Shown piece by piece: positions 21,137 to 30,092 of a stretch of DNA of 34,681 nucleotides. The notes below the pieces were generated by a model that saw only the letters and a program-made list of their open reading frames with translations, was not told where the DNA came from and did not search any database. Position numbers and translations under genes: made by a program. Every line of letters begins with the position of its first letter. Within the stretch, counting starts at the first letter, position 1. Source of the stretch: Deltaproteobacteria bacterium (GTDB lineage: Bacteria > Desulfobacterota > Desulfarculia > Adiutricales > Adiutricaceae); assembly GCA_031264045.1 (NCBI GenBank), contig JAISEQ010000361.1, forward strand, positions 1 to 34,681. Direction: 5' to 3'.

Positions 21137-21169
21137 GCTGATATGAATATCTTTAGATATCAGCTTTTT
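21137..21169 (+). terminator. AT-rich terminator-like hairpin
   Basis: GCTGATAT (21137-21144) / ATATCAGC (21157-21164) perfect 8-bp stem followed by TTTTT. Confidence 0.45.
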
Positions 21170-21683
21170 ATATATTTTTGATGATTAAAATGCTATGTTA
21201 TTAAATTATTGCTGATGAAGCCCCGTCTGAGCTCCCGTTTGGGTGCCCTGCGGCCGCAAGGCGGATGCCGGCGTCCGGTCCGGACGGACGTGCCCGATTT
21301 CACCTTTAGGCTCCGGCAAATTTTGAGTTTCCGGACGGAGGGGCCTGGCATCATTTGCGGAGGCCTGCAGCGGCCCGTCCTGCGGTTCCGGCTGCCGGTC
21401 GGCGGGGAAAGTCGGGATCCGATAAAGAATGGAGAAAGACCGCACCGCCGGAGCCCAAACCGGACATCGGCACCGGGTACGGCGAAAGTTTGCCCGAATC
21501 GCTCAAAAAACGGGTCAACCGGACATCCTCCGTTGAAAGTCATATTCCGCTCCAAAGGGCCGTTATGGTATGACGGCGACATTTGGTGTGCCTGTGCAGT
21601 TCTGCGCCTGGGTCATGTGCGGCGGCGCATCGACTGCCGCTGTTTAATTTTTAACTACAAGACCTGCGATTCACGGGGACGGC

Positions 21684-22157
21684 ATGAAACTGGAAAATCT
21701 GTCGGTCACCGATCGGAGATTCCGGAATCTCAGGGATGGCAGTTTTCTCAACATCCACAAGACGGAATGCATCTGCAATATTCTTAACGTTTTCAATTGC
21801 AGTTTTTGCTTTCTGTCACGGCCCAGGAGGTTCGGCAAGACGCTTCTGCTTGATACCATACGCGAGCTGTTCCAGGGCGACCGGAAGCTTTTCAGGGGAC
21901 TCTGGATCGACAGAAGCGACTGCAGGTTCGAAAAGCACCCGGTCCTGAACTTCAACATGGCCTATGCAAAGATATCCTCCTCTGACGACCTTATCCGCAG
22001 GATCGCGGATGTTTTGAGAGATATGTCTGTTCAGCAGGACGTGAGCGTAACTTCGAATTCTTTCGACATGATGCTGGAGCAGCCTTCAGAAGGTATTTAC
22101 AGCAAGCAAGGTGTAGGCGTTTCCATCCTGGTTGACGAGTGCGATTTAAGCCTATGA
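21684..22157 (+). pseudogene. Truncated AAA-ATPase-like protein (N-terminal third of a PF09820/PF08011-type protein)
   Basis: Closely related to the N-terminus of the 22872-24611 protein (FLSRPRRFGKTLLL, FQGDRKLF.GLWID.SD..FEKHPVLNFNMAY, ILVDE) but homology stops at the Walker B-like VDE and the ORF ends a few codons later. Confidence 0.85.
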
Positions 22158-22740
22158 CCGGCAATCTGGTTCACTGCGGCATGGTCGGTAACGAGAGCGA
22201 GCCGGTTTCGGCTTGGCTCATGCGGATGGAACCTCCTCGCTATCGGGACCGATCGGCGTAAGGGACGAGAAGCGACCGGATGTTGAAATTTTCATCCGGA
22301 AACCTGTCTGACGTATCGGTCGACAATGTTGACATCCATCGGCCAGCGGAACTTATCCGGAGAGTTCGCTTCAGATATCTCGCTTGAGTCGTGCAGAGAA
22401 TGCCGAGAACGAAAGGGGGGGAGCCGGAGCTATCGAGAAGGCGTCCTGCGTTGCCGCAAGTCGGTGCCCGGACCGTGGCTCAGACATTAGAGTCGCTCCA
22501 GGCTCCAGTCTTTGAAGACGCGACCGATGCGGCCGAACTGACGGGTGGGACAGTCTCCTTGCAGGATACTTCAGAAACCTAATCCCGGAGATGCCAACCC
22601 GTCCCAGGGGAAAAGCATGTATCTGACAGAAGCTGGAAGTGCAGACTTAAAAGTGGAAGCCTGATGTCTCCGAGGATGCCAGCTCCGGCGGCTGATGGTT
22701 GTCAGCGCAAATCAAAAACCGTGCCAACTATTTAGCTTCT
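22139..22740 (+). mobile_element. Possible 5' remnant of a group II intron (domains I-III region), 3' boundary undetermined
   Basis: Paralogue homology breaks at GTGCG (22139-22143), matching the group II 5' consensus GUGYG; following ~600 nt lacks credible coding and has nested hairpins (e.g. 22195-22219, 22276-22299, GTCTT..AAGAC). No RT ORF and no recognisable domain V seen. Confidence 0.42.
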
Positions 22741-22871
22741 GATGCAAGTTATATGATGAATATTCGGCTTTTATATGTCATAATTAATTTGTCAGGATAA
22801 ACTGTTCCCTCCGGATCCTGGCGGCTACGTGCAGCGGCATCTCGTCAGCGACAGATTAATTTCGAACCCTG

Positions 22872-24611
22872 ATGCAGGAGCTCAACGAAAATATTATGGA
22901 ACTGGATAAATTGCCCTTAACTGATCGGTCATTTAGGGATATACGAGAGAATAATTATCTCTACATCGACAAGACTGAATATATCTACAAGATTCTTAAT
23001 GTTTTCAATTATAACTGTTGCTTTCTGTCCCGTCCCAGGCGCTTCGGCAAGACGCTTTTGCTTAAGACAATCAATGCCTTGTTTCAGGGTGACCGGAAGC
23101 TTTTCAGTGGGCTGTGGATCGACAAAAGCGATTACCAGTTCGAAAAGCACCCGGTCCTGAACTTCAACATGGCATACAGCGAGATCTACACCAAGGATGA
23201 TCTCATCTCAAGGATCAAGACGGACTTGCGGAACGCTGGTGATTTGGAGGAGATTAAGATAAACGCAACTTCCTACGGTGAGATGCTGGGGGAGCTTCTG
23301 AAAGGTATCTCGTTGAAGTATGGAGTCGATGCCGTCATCCTGGTGGACGAGTATGATGCTCCGGTGGCCAGAAATATATCGGATCGAACGCTTGCCGCTG
23401 CCAACCGGGACGTCCTGCATGATTTTTACCAGTCCATGAAAACCAACATTGACTCCATTCACTTCGTCTTCGTCACTGGTATAACCAGATTTGCCATGTC
23501 CAGCTTTGACTCCGGACCAAACAACTTCATGGACATTTCACTTCAACCTGAATTGGCAGGAATCTGCGGGTTCACCCCACGCGAGCTGGACAACTATTTC
23601 GGGGACAGGATGGAGCAGATTCTCCAAAAGCTGAAAGACGATGAGGCAGTTGCCGCGAACGCCGATGTTGATGATTTGAAGAAGATAATCTTTGATTGGT
23701 ACGACGGGTACAACTGGCTGGGGCCCGAGCACGTCCTTAATCCATACTCGATACTGTATTTTTTTGCTCGAAAAGAATTCGATGCATACTGGCCTGTTTC
23801 AGGATATACTTCCCACCTGAGAGCCCTCGTAAGGGAAAATCCGCAAAAGTTTCTTCAGCCTCGGCTGGACAGTTATACTTCAGCTGAACTCGGAATATCA
23901 CATCTCGACAATCTCAAACCTGTCCCCGTGCTGTTCCACAGCGGTTATTTGACAATTGACCGCAAAATATCCAATAATATCCGTTCTGAAGGCAGAACTA
24001 AGGTAGTCAAGACGTTCACTTTCAGGACACCCAACTGGGAAGTCGAACAAAATTTCAGAGCATCACTTTTCAAGGATGCTTTCGCCCCGGAAGAGTCGTA
24101 TTTAAGCGCTTTGACGGAGCTCCTTCCGGAAGCCCTGTTGGAGAAAAACTCCGAAAACGTGTCAGATCTTCTGCATGACCTTCTTTCCTCAATATCTTTC
24201 GGGCAGCACGCAAGTTCCGGACAGCGTATTTTTTCTGAAAAATATTACCATTCAATAATCCATGCCTCTTTGCTCGCGGCGGGTTTTGAAGTCTACAGCC
24301 AGGGGTCTGGTGCCCATGGCATGTCCGACATCACATTGTTCCTTACAGATAGAGTACGCGTTGTAATAGAGCTGAAATACTGCAGTGCTGACAGTGATGT
24401 ATCCGACTACTATTCATCCCAAGCCGGAAAGGCGCAGTCGGAAAATGAACGCTCGGCAAAGGAGTTTACTGCCGCTCTCGATAGGGCGGAAAAACAGATA
24501 ATTGCAAACGACTACGCCGGACCATACAGAGCGAACCGATGCGAGGTGATATGCATGGCCCTCGCGCTCCGGGGCAGGGACGAGGTGAAGGTCCGTTTTT
24601 TAGATCTTTAG
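22872..24611 (+). CDS. AAA-ATPase-like / PD-(D/E)XK nuclease superfamily protein
   Basis: SRPRRFGKTLLLKTINALFQG (Walker A-like), ILVDEYDAPVAR (Walker B), C-terminal GSGAHGMSDITLFLTDRVRVVIELKY nuclease-like core. Start may instead be MELDKLPL at 22896. Confidence 0.9.
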   Translation: MQELNENIMELDKLPLTDRSFRDIRENNYLYIDKTEYIYKILNVFNYNCCFLSRPRRFGKTLLLKTINALFQGDRKLFSGLWIDKSDYQFEKHPVLNFNMAYSEIYTKDDLISRIKTDLRNAGDLEEIKINATSYGEMLGELLKGISLKYGVDAVILVDEYDAPVARNISDRTLAAANRDVLHDFYQSMKTNIDSIHFVFVTGITRFAMSSFDSGPNNFMDISLQPELAGICGFTPRELDNYFGDRMEQILQKLKDDEAVAANADVDDLKKIIFDWYDGYNWLGPEHVLNPYSILYFFARKEFDAYWPVSGYTSHLRALVRENPQKFLQPRLDSYTSAELGISHLDNLKPVPVLFHSGYLTIDRKISNNIRSEGRTKVVKTFTFRTPNWEVEQNFRASLFKDAFAPEESYLSALTELLPEALLEKNSENVSDLLHDLLSSISFGQHASSGQRIFSEKYYHSIIHASLLAAGFEVYSQGSGAHGMSDITLFLTDRVRVVIELKYCSADSDVSDYYSSQAGKAQSENERSAKEFTAALDRAEKQIIANDYAGPYRANRCEVICMALALRGRDEVKVRFLDL

Positions 24612-24636
24612 TCTTTTGTTTTCTTTGAGGCGTTTT

Positions 24637-24697
24637 ATACTCTATGTTTCGCTGTAAATATTTTTTAAACAATAGTTTCTGTTTTTGTATAGAGTAT
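24637..24697. other. 9-bp inverted repeat spanning an AT-rich segment after the AAA-ATPase gene
   Basis: ATACTCTAT (24637-24645) and ATAGAGTAT (24689-24697). Confidence 0.5.
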
Positions 24698-25549
24698 TTG
24701 GGAAACCGGCAGTGTCATAAATCATATCCGGGTTTTCCATGTTGGGATGATCTGGAAATTTTCAGCATCATGACCGGGTGCCCTCTGATTTTGTTTGTCC
24801 AGTCTGAGGCAATGGGCTGGTTCGCGATAAGGGCGGCGCGGGGACTCTTCCGGCATCGGCGGCGTGTAGCTGAGCGGCCGGCCAGGCCGTTGTCCAGCGT
24901 TCCAGTATGAACCGGCGCTGAAATACGGATTTTCGGGAAAGCCTACCGTGACGGGATGCGGCGCTCATTCCTCCGTACGAAATCCCTCCGGGCGGATCAG
25001 AATCGTTCCTTCCGGGAGGAGCATCGATCCCCCGGGCTGAGCGCCGCGCTCCCTACGGGCGGAGCGGAAACGCTTTCCGGAACTGACCGGCATTAAGGCC
25101 GGTCCGTCCGGTTCGGCGTCATGGCATTGCGGTGCACGGTCATGTCCGGCGCATGCCCGGCGGCTTATTTCCGAGAGCCGCAAAGGGGAGCGCGAACAGC
25201 GGCGGCGAGAAATTCCCGGGTGCGCGCTGGCGGGCATTCCGTGATGCCGGGATCGAGCCGATCCTGTCCGGTATCCCGCATCGGCGCCTTTAGAGGGTGC
25301 CGAGGCGAGTTCCGGGAAGCCGAAGCATGTTCCTGGACGGTTCCTGAACCGGACGGGCTGGACCGCGCGGGACCGGGGCGGTCGTACGGCCCGAGCTTTC
25401 CAGGCCGGGCCGCTGGCGGCCTTCCGTTCCTCCGAGACCTTGAAAAGCGAGGCGTTTCCGGGTTCCGGGATTCGGGACCGGTGCCGGGAGCGGTGCCCCG
25501 CTTTTTAAGCCCTCGGAAGCGCCGGGCCGGTCGGGAGGACGGACGGCGT

Positions 25550-26467
25550 TCAGCCTTTCCCCCCGTTTTCCGGGATGACGGCTCCGCCGCCGACGGCGCC
25601 GGACTCCCCTCCGGCCGCGGCCCCCTTCCGCGCGGAGGCGTCCGGAAGGGTCAGGTTCATGCTGCCCGTGCGGTAGCCGGCCAGATCCACCGCCACGTAG
25701 CTGAAGCCCAGCCCCCGGAGCTTCGCGAGCGCCTCGCGCCTGGCCTCGGGCGACGAGAGCAAGTCCAGGCCCTCCTCGTCCGCCTCTATCCTCGCGAGAG
25801 TCCCCTTCTCGTGGAGGCGGACGCGCACCTGGCGGACGCCCAGGGCCATCAGGCACTCCTCGGCGGCGTCCACGCGCCTCAGCGCCTCCGGGGTGATGCG
25901 TTCCCCGTAGGGGAAGCGGGAGGCGAGGCAGGCGAAGCTGGGCTTGTCCCAGGTGGGGAGACCGTCCTCCAGGGAGAGGAGCCTTATCTCGTCCTTGGTG
26001 AGGCCGCACTCCCGGAGGGGGCTCAGGATCCCCATCTCGCTCACGGCGGCAAGCCCCGGCCGGTAGTCCCCCTCGTCGTCGACGTTGGAGGCCTCGAGCA
26101 CCCACCTGGCCCCCTCCTCCTCCGCGACGGCGCGGATCCTGGTGAAGAGACCCCTCTTGCACAGGTAGCAGCGGTGCGGGGGGTTGTCCGCGAAGCCGGG
26201 CTCGTCCAGTTCCTCGGAGTCCACGATTCGGTGGCGGATTCCGCGTTCGCCGGCGAACCTCCTCGCCTCCTCCAGCTCCCGCGGCGGGAAGCTAAGGGAG
26301 CGTCCCGTCACGGCCAGGGCGCCCGGGCCAAGGGCCTTCTGGCACTCGGAGAGGAGGAAGGTGGAGTCCACCCCCCCCGAGAACGCCACGGCCGCGGTGC
26401 CCAGCCCCGCGAGCCTCCTGGCTAGCTCCGCGCGTTTGATCCGCGCGGGGCCTGCGTCTGCCGTCAT
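25550..26467 (-). CDS. larE: ATP-dependent sacrificial sulfur transferase LarE-like
   Basis: PP-loop AVAFSGGVDSTFLL, NPPHRCYLCKRGLF, EASNVDDEGDYRPGLAA, LPTWDKPSFACLASRFPYGERIT. Confidence 0.9.
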   Translation of the reverse strand: MTADAGPARIKRAELARRLAGLGTAAVAFSGGVDSTFLLSECQKALGPGALAVTGRSLSFPPRELEEARRFAGERGIRHRIVDSEELDEPGFADNPPHRCYLCKRGLFTRIRAVAEEEGARWVLEASNVDDEGDYRPGLAAVSEMGILSPLRECGLTKDEIRLLSLEDGLPTWDKPSFACLASRFPYGERITPEALRRVDAAEECLMALGVRQVRVRLHEKGTLARIEADEEGLDLLSSPEARREALAKLRGLGFSYVAVDLAGYRTGSMNLTLPDASARKGAAAGGESGAVGGGAVIPENGGKG

Positions 26468-27033
26468 GCTTTCTCCTTTCGGGCGCCGTTCCGGCGCCGC
26501 GCGCGGCTCCTGCCGCGGACCGTTCCGGGAAAGTCCCGTGTTCCGGGCGTTCCTTCGGGATCGCGCGGGATCATTCGGGACAGTCGGATGGGACAGTAGT
26601 CGGATGGGACAGTCGGGGGGGGAACATGCCGCCGACGGCCTGGACCGGCGGTTCCCACCGCCCGAGGCCGGTCGGAGGGGTTGAGCTCCGCATGGCCCCG
26701 GCGGCGTCCGTCTGGCAATGCCAGTTCCTTCGCCAAGCCCCGGGCGTCCGGCCGCTGGACGATTCTAAGCTTTCGTCGGCCGTTTTAACAGACCGGGGCA
26801 CGAAAGCCGCCGGGAGCTGTTTTCCGGAGGGGGCGGAACGCGGGATATCCGTTCGCGTGCGGACGGTGCTGGCGGAGGGGAAGCCGGGAAGCAGGCGGAG
26901 GGAGCACGGGAAACGAGGGGGCAGGACGGTGACGGCGGGACGGCGAGCCACCCTGTGAACGGATATGAAGTATATTGGCAATTTGCATTTATTTATTCCT
27001 CTTTTATAGATTAAATATCATCTTTAATTTTTA

Positions 27034-27054
27034 ATAAATCTTTTTAAGATTTAT
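27034..27054. other. Perfect AT-rich hairpin inside an AT-rich intergenic island
   Basis: ATAAATCTT-TTT-AAGATTTAT. Confidence 0.6.
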
Positions 27055-27800
27055 AATGATTATTGCGACATCTATATATTAATTTTATGTTATTAAAATA
27101 ACTTATAACTCTAATAAGACTTAATTGCTCCAATACAGATTTGACATGTCCGGCGCCCTGCTTACCGAACCCCTTCTCCTCGGCCAGGCTTTCTGCCCTC
27201 TCCCATCGGGGTAATAGTGAGGGGCGGGGGCGGGAGCTGGATCGCCTTTCGGGCACCTGCGGACGGTCCCGCATCGCTTATTTCGCAAAGGAATATCCGT
27301 TTAGTATAATGTCAATGTCAATATGTGGGCAAGAAATAACACTTAGACATCTTAAATAACCATATTGATTATTAATGAGGTCTTTTAAACGTGAATAAAG
27401 CATAAAAAGAATCTTGGACGAGATCAAAGCAGACACATTTCTTCTTAAATAAAATGTAGGTACCAGAAAGTCTCGTTAGATCTCAAATAGCCTTATACAG
27501 TAATGCTTACATATAAAAGCTCTGCGGAAGTTCGGCCTCAGGGACCTGAGGGGGCGGCGGCCAGCTTCCCGACCGGCAGGCTCCGCAACGGCGCTCCGTG
27601 AAGCGCGGTGCGCCCGCTCCGGGCGGTTTCGCCCGACAGGAGCCGGACATGATCCCGGAACCGCTAGGCTGTCATGCCGGATCATCGGCGATTCGCCCGC
27701 CGCGCGGCCGTCTTCCGAGGGACGGTGACCGCCATGGGGCAAAGCCGTTACGATGTCCCGTGGAGACCGCGCTGGACCGTTCCGGAGCGGGCTCGTCCGG

Positions 27801-27899
27801 CACGGTTCCGGGGGGGGATGGTCACGGTGCCGGCGGGGGGAGTGTCACGGTGCCGGCGGGGGGCGGGTCACGGTTCCGGGGGGAGGGTCACGGTGCCGG
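27801..27899. repeat. Five imperfect ~20-23-bp tandem repeats (CACGGT[G/T]CCGG(C)GGGGGG..)
   Basis: CACGGTKCCGG begins at 27801, 27823, 27846, 27869 and 27889. Confidence 0.88.
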
Positions 27900-27931
27900 A
27901 CTCCGGTCCGTAGCCTCTTCATTCCCCCGGT

Positions 27932-29485
27932 TCAGAGTGGCCCCGTGCCAAGGATCGTCCCGCCGCCCACCACGATCTCCCCGTCGTAGAATACCGCGGC
28001 CTGACCCGGGGCCACGGCCGTCTGCGGCGTCCGGAAGGTGACGAGCGCCCTCCCGTCCGCCAGCGGCTCCAGGAGCGCCGGCGTTTCCGGCTGGCGGTAG
28101 CGGATCTTGCAGCCGATCTCCATGGGCCCCTGAAGCTCCCCGACGGATATTAGGTTCAGATCCCCCACCAGGGCAGAGGCGGACGCCAGATCCCCGTATC
28201 CCCCGACCGTCAGGGAGTTTCGGACGGGGTCTATCCTCAGCACGTATGAGGGCTCCGGGCCGGGGAGTCCCAGTCCCTTCCTCTGGCCCACCGTGTACCG
28301 CCAGACTCCCCCGTGCCTCCCTATGACCTTCCCATCCTTCGCTAGTATGTCGCCCGGACCGGGGAGTCCCGCGAAGGGGCCGGGTCCGGAGAGCCCGCAT
28401 GCCGCTTCACCCGCCGCCGCGCCCACGTCCCCCGCTGTCGCGCCGCGCTCCGCCGGCTTTCCGTATCCGCCCGCAGGCGAACCGAAGCCGGCGGGATCCG
28501 CACCCCGGAGTCCCAGGAGCGCCCGGTCCCCGTCCCGTCCAGCGCCCGGATCTCCGGCCTTTCCTTCCCTTCCTTGCCCTTCCCAGTTTCCTCGCCCTTC
28601 TTCGCTGCCTTGCCAGTCGCCTCCTCCCTGCCCCTCTTCCCCTCCTTCTCCTCCCGTTCCGCCTCCGCCTCCCCGCGGGCCCGGAAGCCCCTCGTTCCAG
28701 CGCCCCTCCGGCCCCGCCGGGCCGGCGGCGAGAAATCCCGCGTAGTCCCCGTCCGGAACGAAGCATATGTCCTGGCTCTCGGGCTTCATGGCCACCTCGA
28801 GCCCGGCCTCGGAGCACAGGGCCCGCGTCTCGGCCTTGGTGATGTCCCCGAGGGGGAACAGGACGGCCCCGAGCTCCTCCTGCGTCATGGCGTAGAGGAC
28901 GTAGCTCTGGTCCTTGGTCCGGTCCCTGGCCTTCAGGAGCAGGAGGCGGGAGCCGTCCCTTGCGATTCTCGCGTAGTGGCCGGTGGCTATCTTCCGGAAC
29001 CCCAGGATCCCTGCCCGCTCCCTGAGCCTCGCGAACTTCATGCGGCGGTTGCACAGGATGCAGGGGTTGGGGGTCCTGCCCGCCAGGTAGTCCTCCCGGA
29101 AGGGAACGACCACCTCCTCCCAGAAGGAGCGGGTGAAGTTGAAGACCATGTGGTCCATGTCCAGCTTCCCGCAGGCGGCCCTGGCGTCCTCTATGTCACG
29201 CCTGGAGCAGCAGCTCCTCCTGCCGGCGCAGTCCGCCCCGGCCGGATAGTCAAGGAGCTTCATCGTGGCGCCGGCCGCGTCCCATCCCGCCCGCTTCAGG
29301 AGAAGCGCGGCGCAGCCCGAGTCCACCCCCCCGCTCATGGCGACCAGGACGCGGCCGGGGGACTCGCGGGCAGCCGCCCCGGACAGGGCCGGGGAAGGGG
29401 AGCCGGAAGGGGCGTCGGGCGGAGCGCCGGACGTGCCGGGGGGAGGCGTGCGGCCGGGCGGGATCGGATTATGGATGGGAGGCAT
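27932..29485 (-). CDS. mnmA: tRNA-specific 2-thiouridylase MnmA with internal low-complexity insertion
   Basis: MSGGVDSGCAALLLKRAGWD PP-loop, TPNPCILCNRRMKFARL, ATGHYARIA, KDQSYVLYAMTQEELGAVLFPLGDITKAETR, SQDICFVPDGDYAGFL, WRYTVGQRKGLG. ATG at 29485 is one candidate start; the real one could be nearer the PP-loop. Confidence 0.92.
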   Translation of the reverse strand: MPPIHNPIPPGRTPPPGTSGAPPDAPSGSPSPALSGAAARESPGRVLVAMSGGVDSGCAALLLKRAGWDAAGATMKLLDYPAGADCAGRRSCCSRRDIEDARAACGKLDMDHMVFNFTRSFWEEVVVPFREDYLAGRTPNPCILCNRRMKFARLRERAGILGFRKIATGHYARIARDGSRLLLLKARDRTKDQSYVLYAMTQEELGAVLFPLGDITKAETRALCSEAGLEVAMKPESQDICFVPDGDYAGFLAAGPAGPEGRWNEGLPGPRGGGGGTGGEGGEEGQGGGDWQGSEEGRGNWEGQGREGKAGDPGAGRDGDRALLGLRGADPAGFGSPAGGYGKPAERGATAGDVGAAAGEAACGLSGPGPFAGLPGPGDILAKDGKVIGRHGGVWRYTVGQRKGLGLPGPEPSYVLRIDPVRNSLTVGGYGDLASASALVGDLNLISVGELQGPMEIGCKIRYRQPETPALLEPLADGRALVTFRTPQTAVAPGQAAVFYDGEIVVGGGTILGTGPL

Positions 29486-29607
29486 GAACCTGGGTGATCG
29501 CCCGCCGGGCGCGGCGAGCGGGCGCGGCTCCGGAGGCGCGTGTATTGCGGGGCGGGACGGTGGGGCCGGGGAGGGACGGGGGACGTGCCGGGGCGGCCCG
29601 GCCGCCC

Positions 29608-29910
29608 TCATGCCCCGGGCCGGACGTTCTTCTCCCTTTCCCTGTTCCAGTAGTGGATGTACAGGCAGATGTCGCATCCGACCAGGAGCGTGTTCGCGAC
29701 GTAGAAGATGAGGACGTAGTTTATCGTGTCCCCCAGGACCTTGGCCCCTATCCCGAACATGTAGCCGACGAAGACTATCGCGAGGAACGTGATGCTCTTG
29801 CCCCGGATGCTCTTGCTGCGCAGGGTGTGGAGAATGTTGGCGGGCCACGCGAAGCCGAAGGCCACAAGCATCCCGCTTTCCAGGAACTTGGAGATGTCCG
29901 ACGGGTCCAT
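29608..29910 (-). CDS. Small membrane protein, PQ-loop/SemiSWEET-like
   Basis: MDPSDISKFLESGMLVAFGFAWPANILHTLRSKSIRGKSITFLAIVFVGYMFGIGAKVL..., three hydrophobic helices; start ATG at 29910. Confidence 0.75.
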   Translation of the reverse strand: MDPSDISKFLESGMLVAFGFAWPANILHTLRSKSIRGKSITFLAIVFVGYMFGIGAKVLGDTINYVLIFYVANTLLVGCDICLYIHYWNREREKNVRPGA

Positions 29911-30092
29911 AGGCTTTTCCTCGGCTGTCTGCGCCGGCCGGCGTCCCGGCGGGCGTCTTCCGGGTCCCGCGCCCGGCCGGGCACGGGCGGTTCGGGAAGG
30001 GGAGGCGGCGGGCCGATCCTCGGGCGCCCGCGGGCGGATCGGCGGTAAGTCCCGCGGGTTTCGCGGGCCGGGTGGTCGGGGTCGGGGGGGCT

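Noticed and set aside
22139-22200. Simple frameshift as the cause of the broken AAA-ATPase paralogue
   Set aside because: A 2-nt shift would give a tempting PMTGNL, but the following translation shows no similarity to the intact paralogue, so insertion/replacement fits better. Not fully excluded.
24760-25540. Genes in the spacer between the AAA-ATPase gene and larE
   Set aside because: Only low-complexity or antisense-like short ORFs; none with a recognisable motif or ribosome-binding site.
27801-27899. CRISPR array
   Set aside because: Repeats are contiguous and imperfect with no unique spacers of regular length; no cas genes in the window. Same for 3565-3628.
25550-29485. larE and mnmA as a joint sulfur-transfer system
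   Set aside because: Both are PP-loop enzymes on the same strand but separated by ~1.5 kb of repeats and AT-rich DNA; co-location alone is not evidence.
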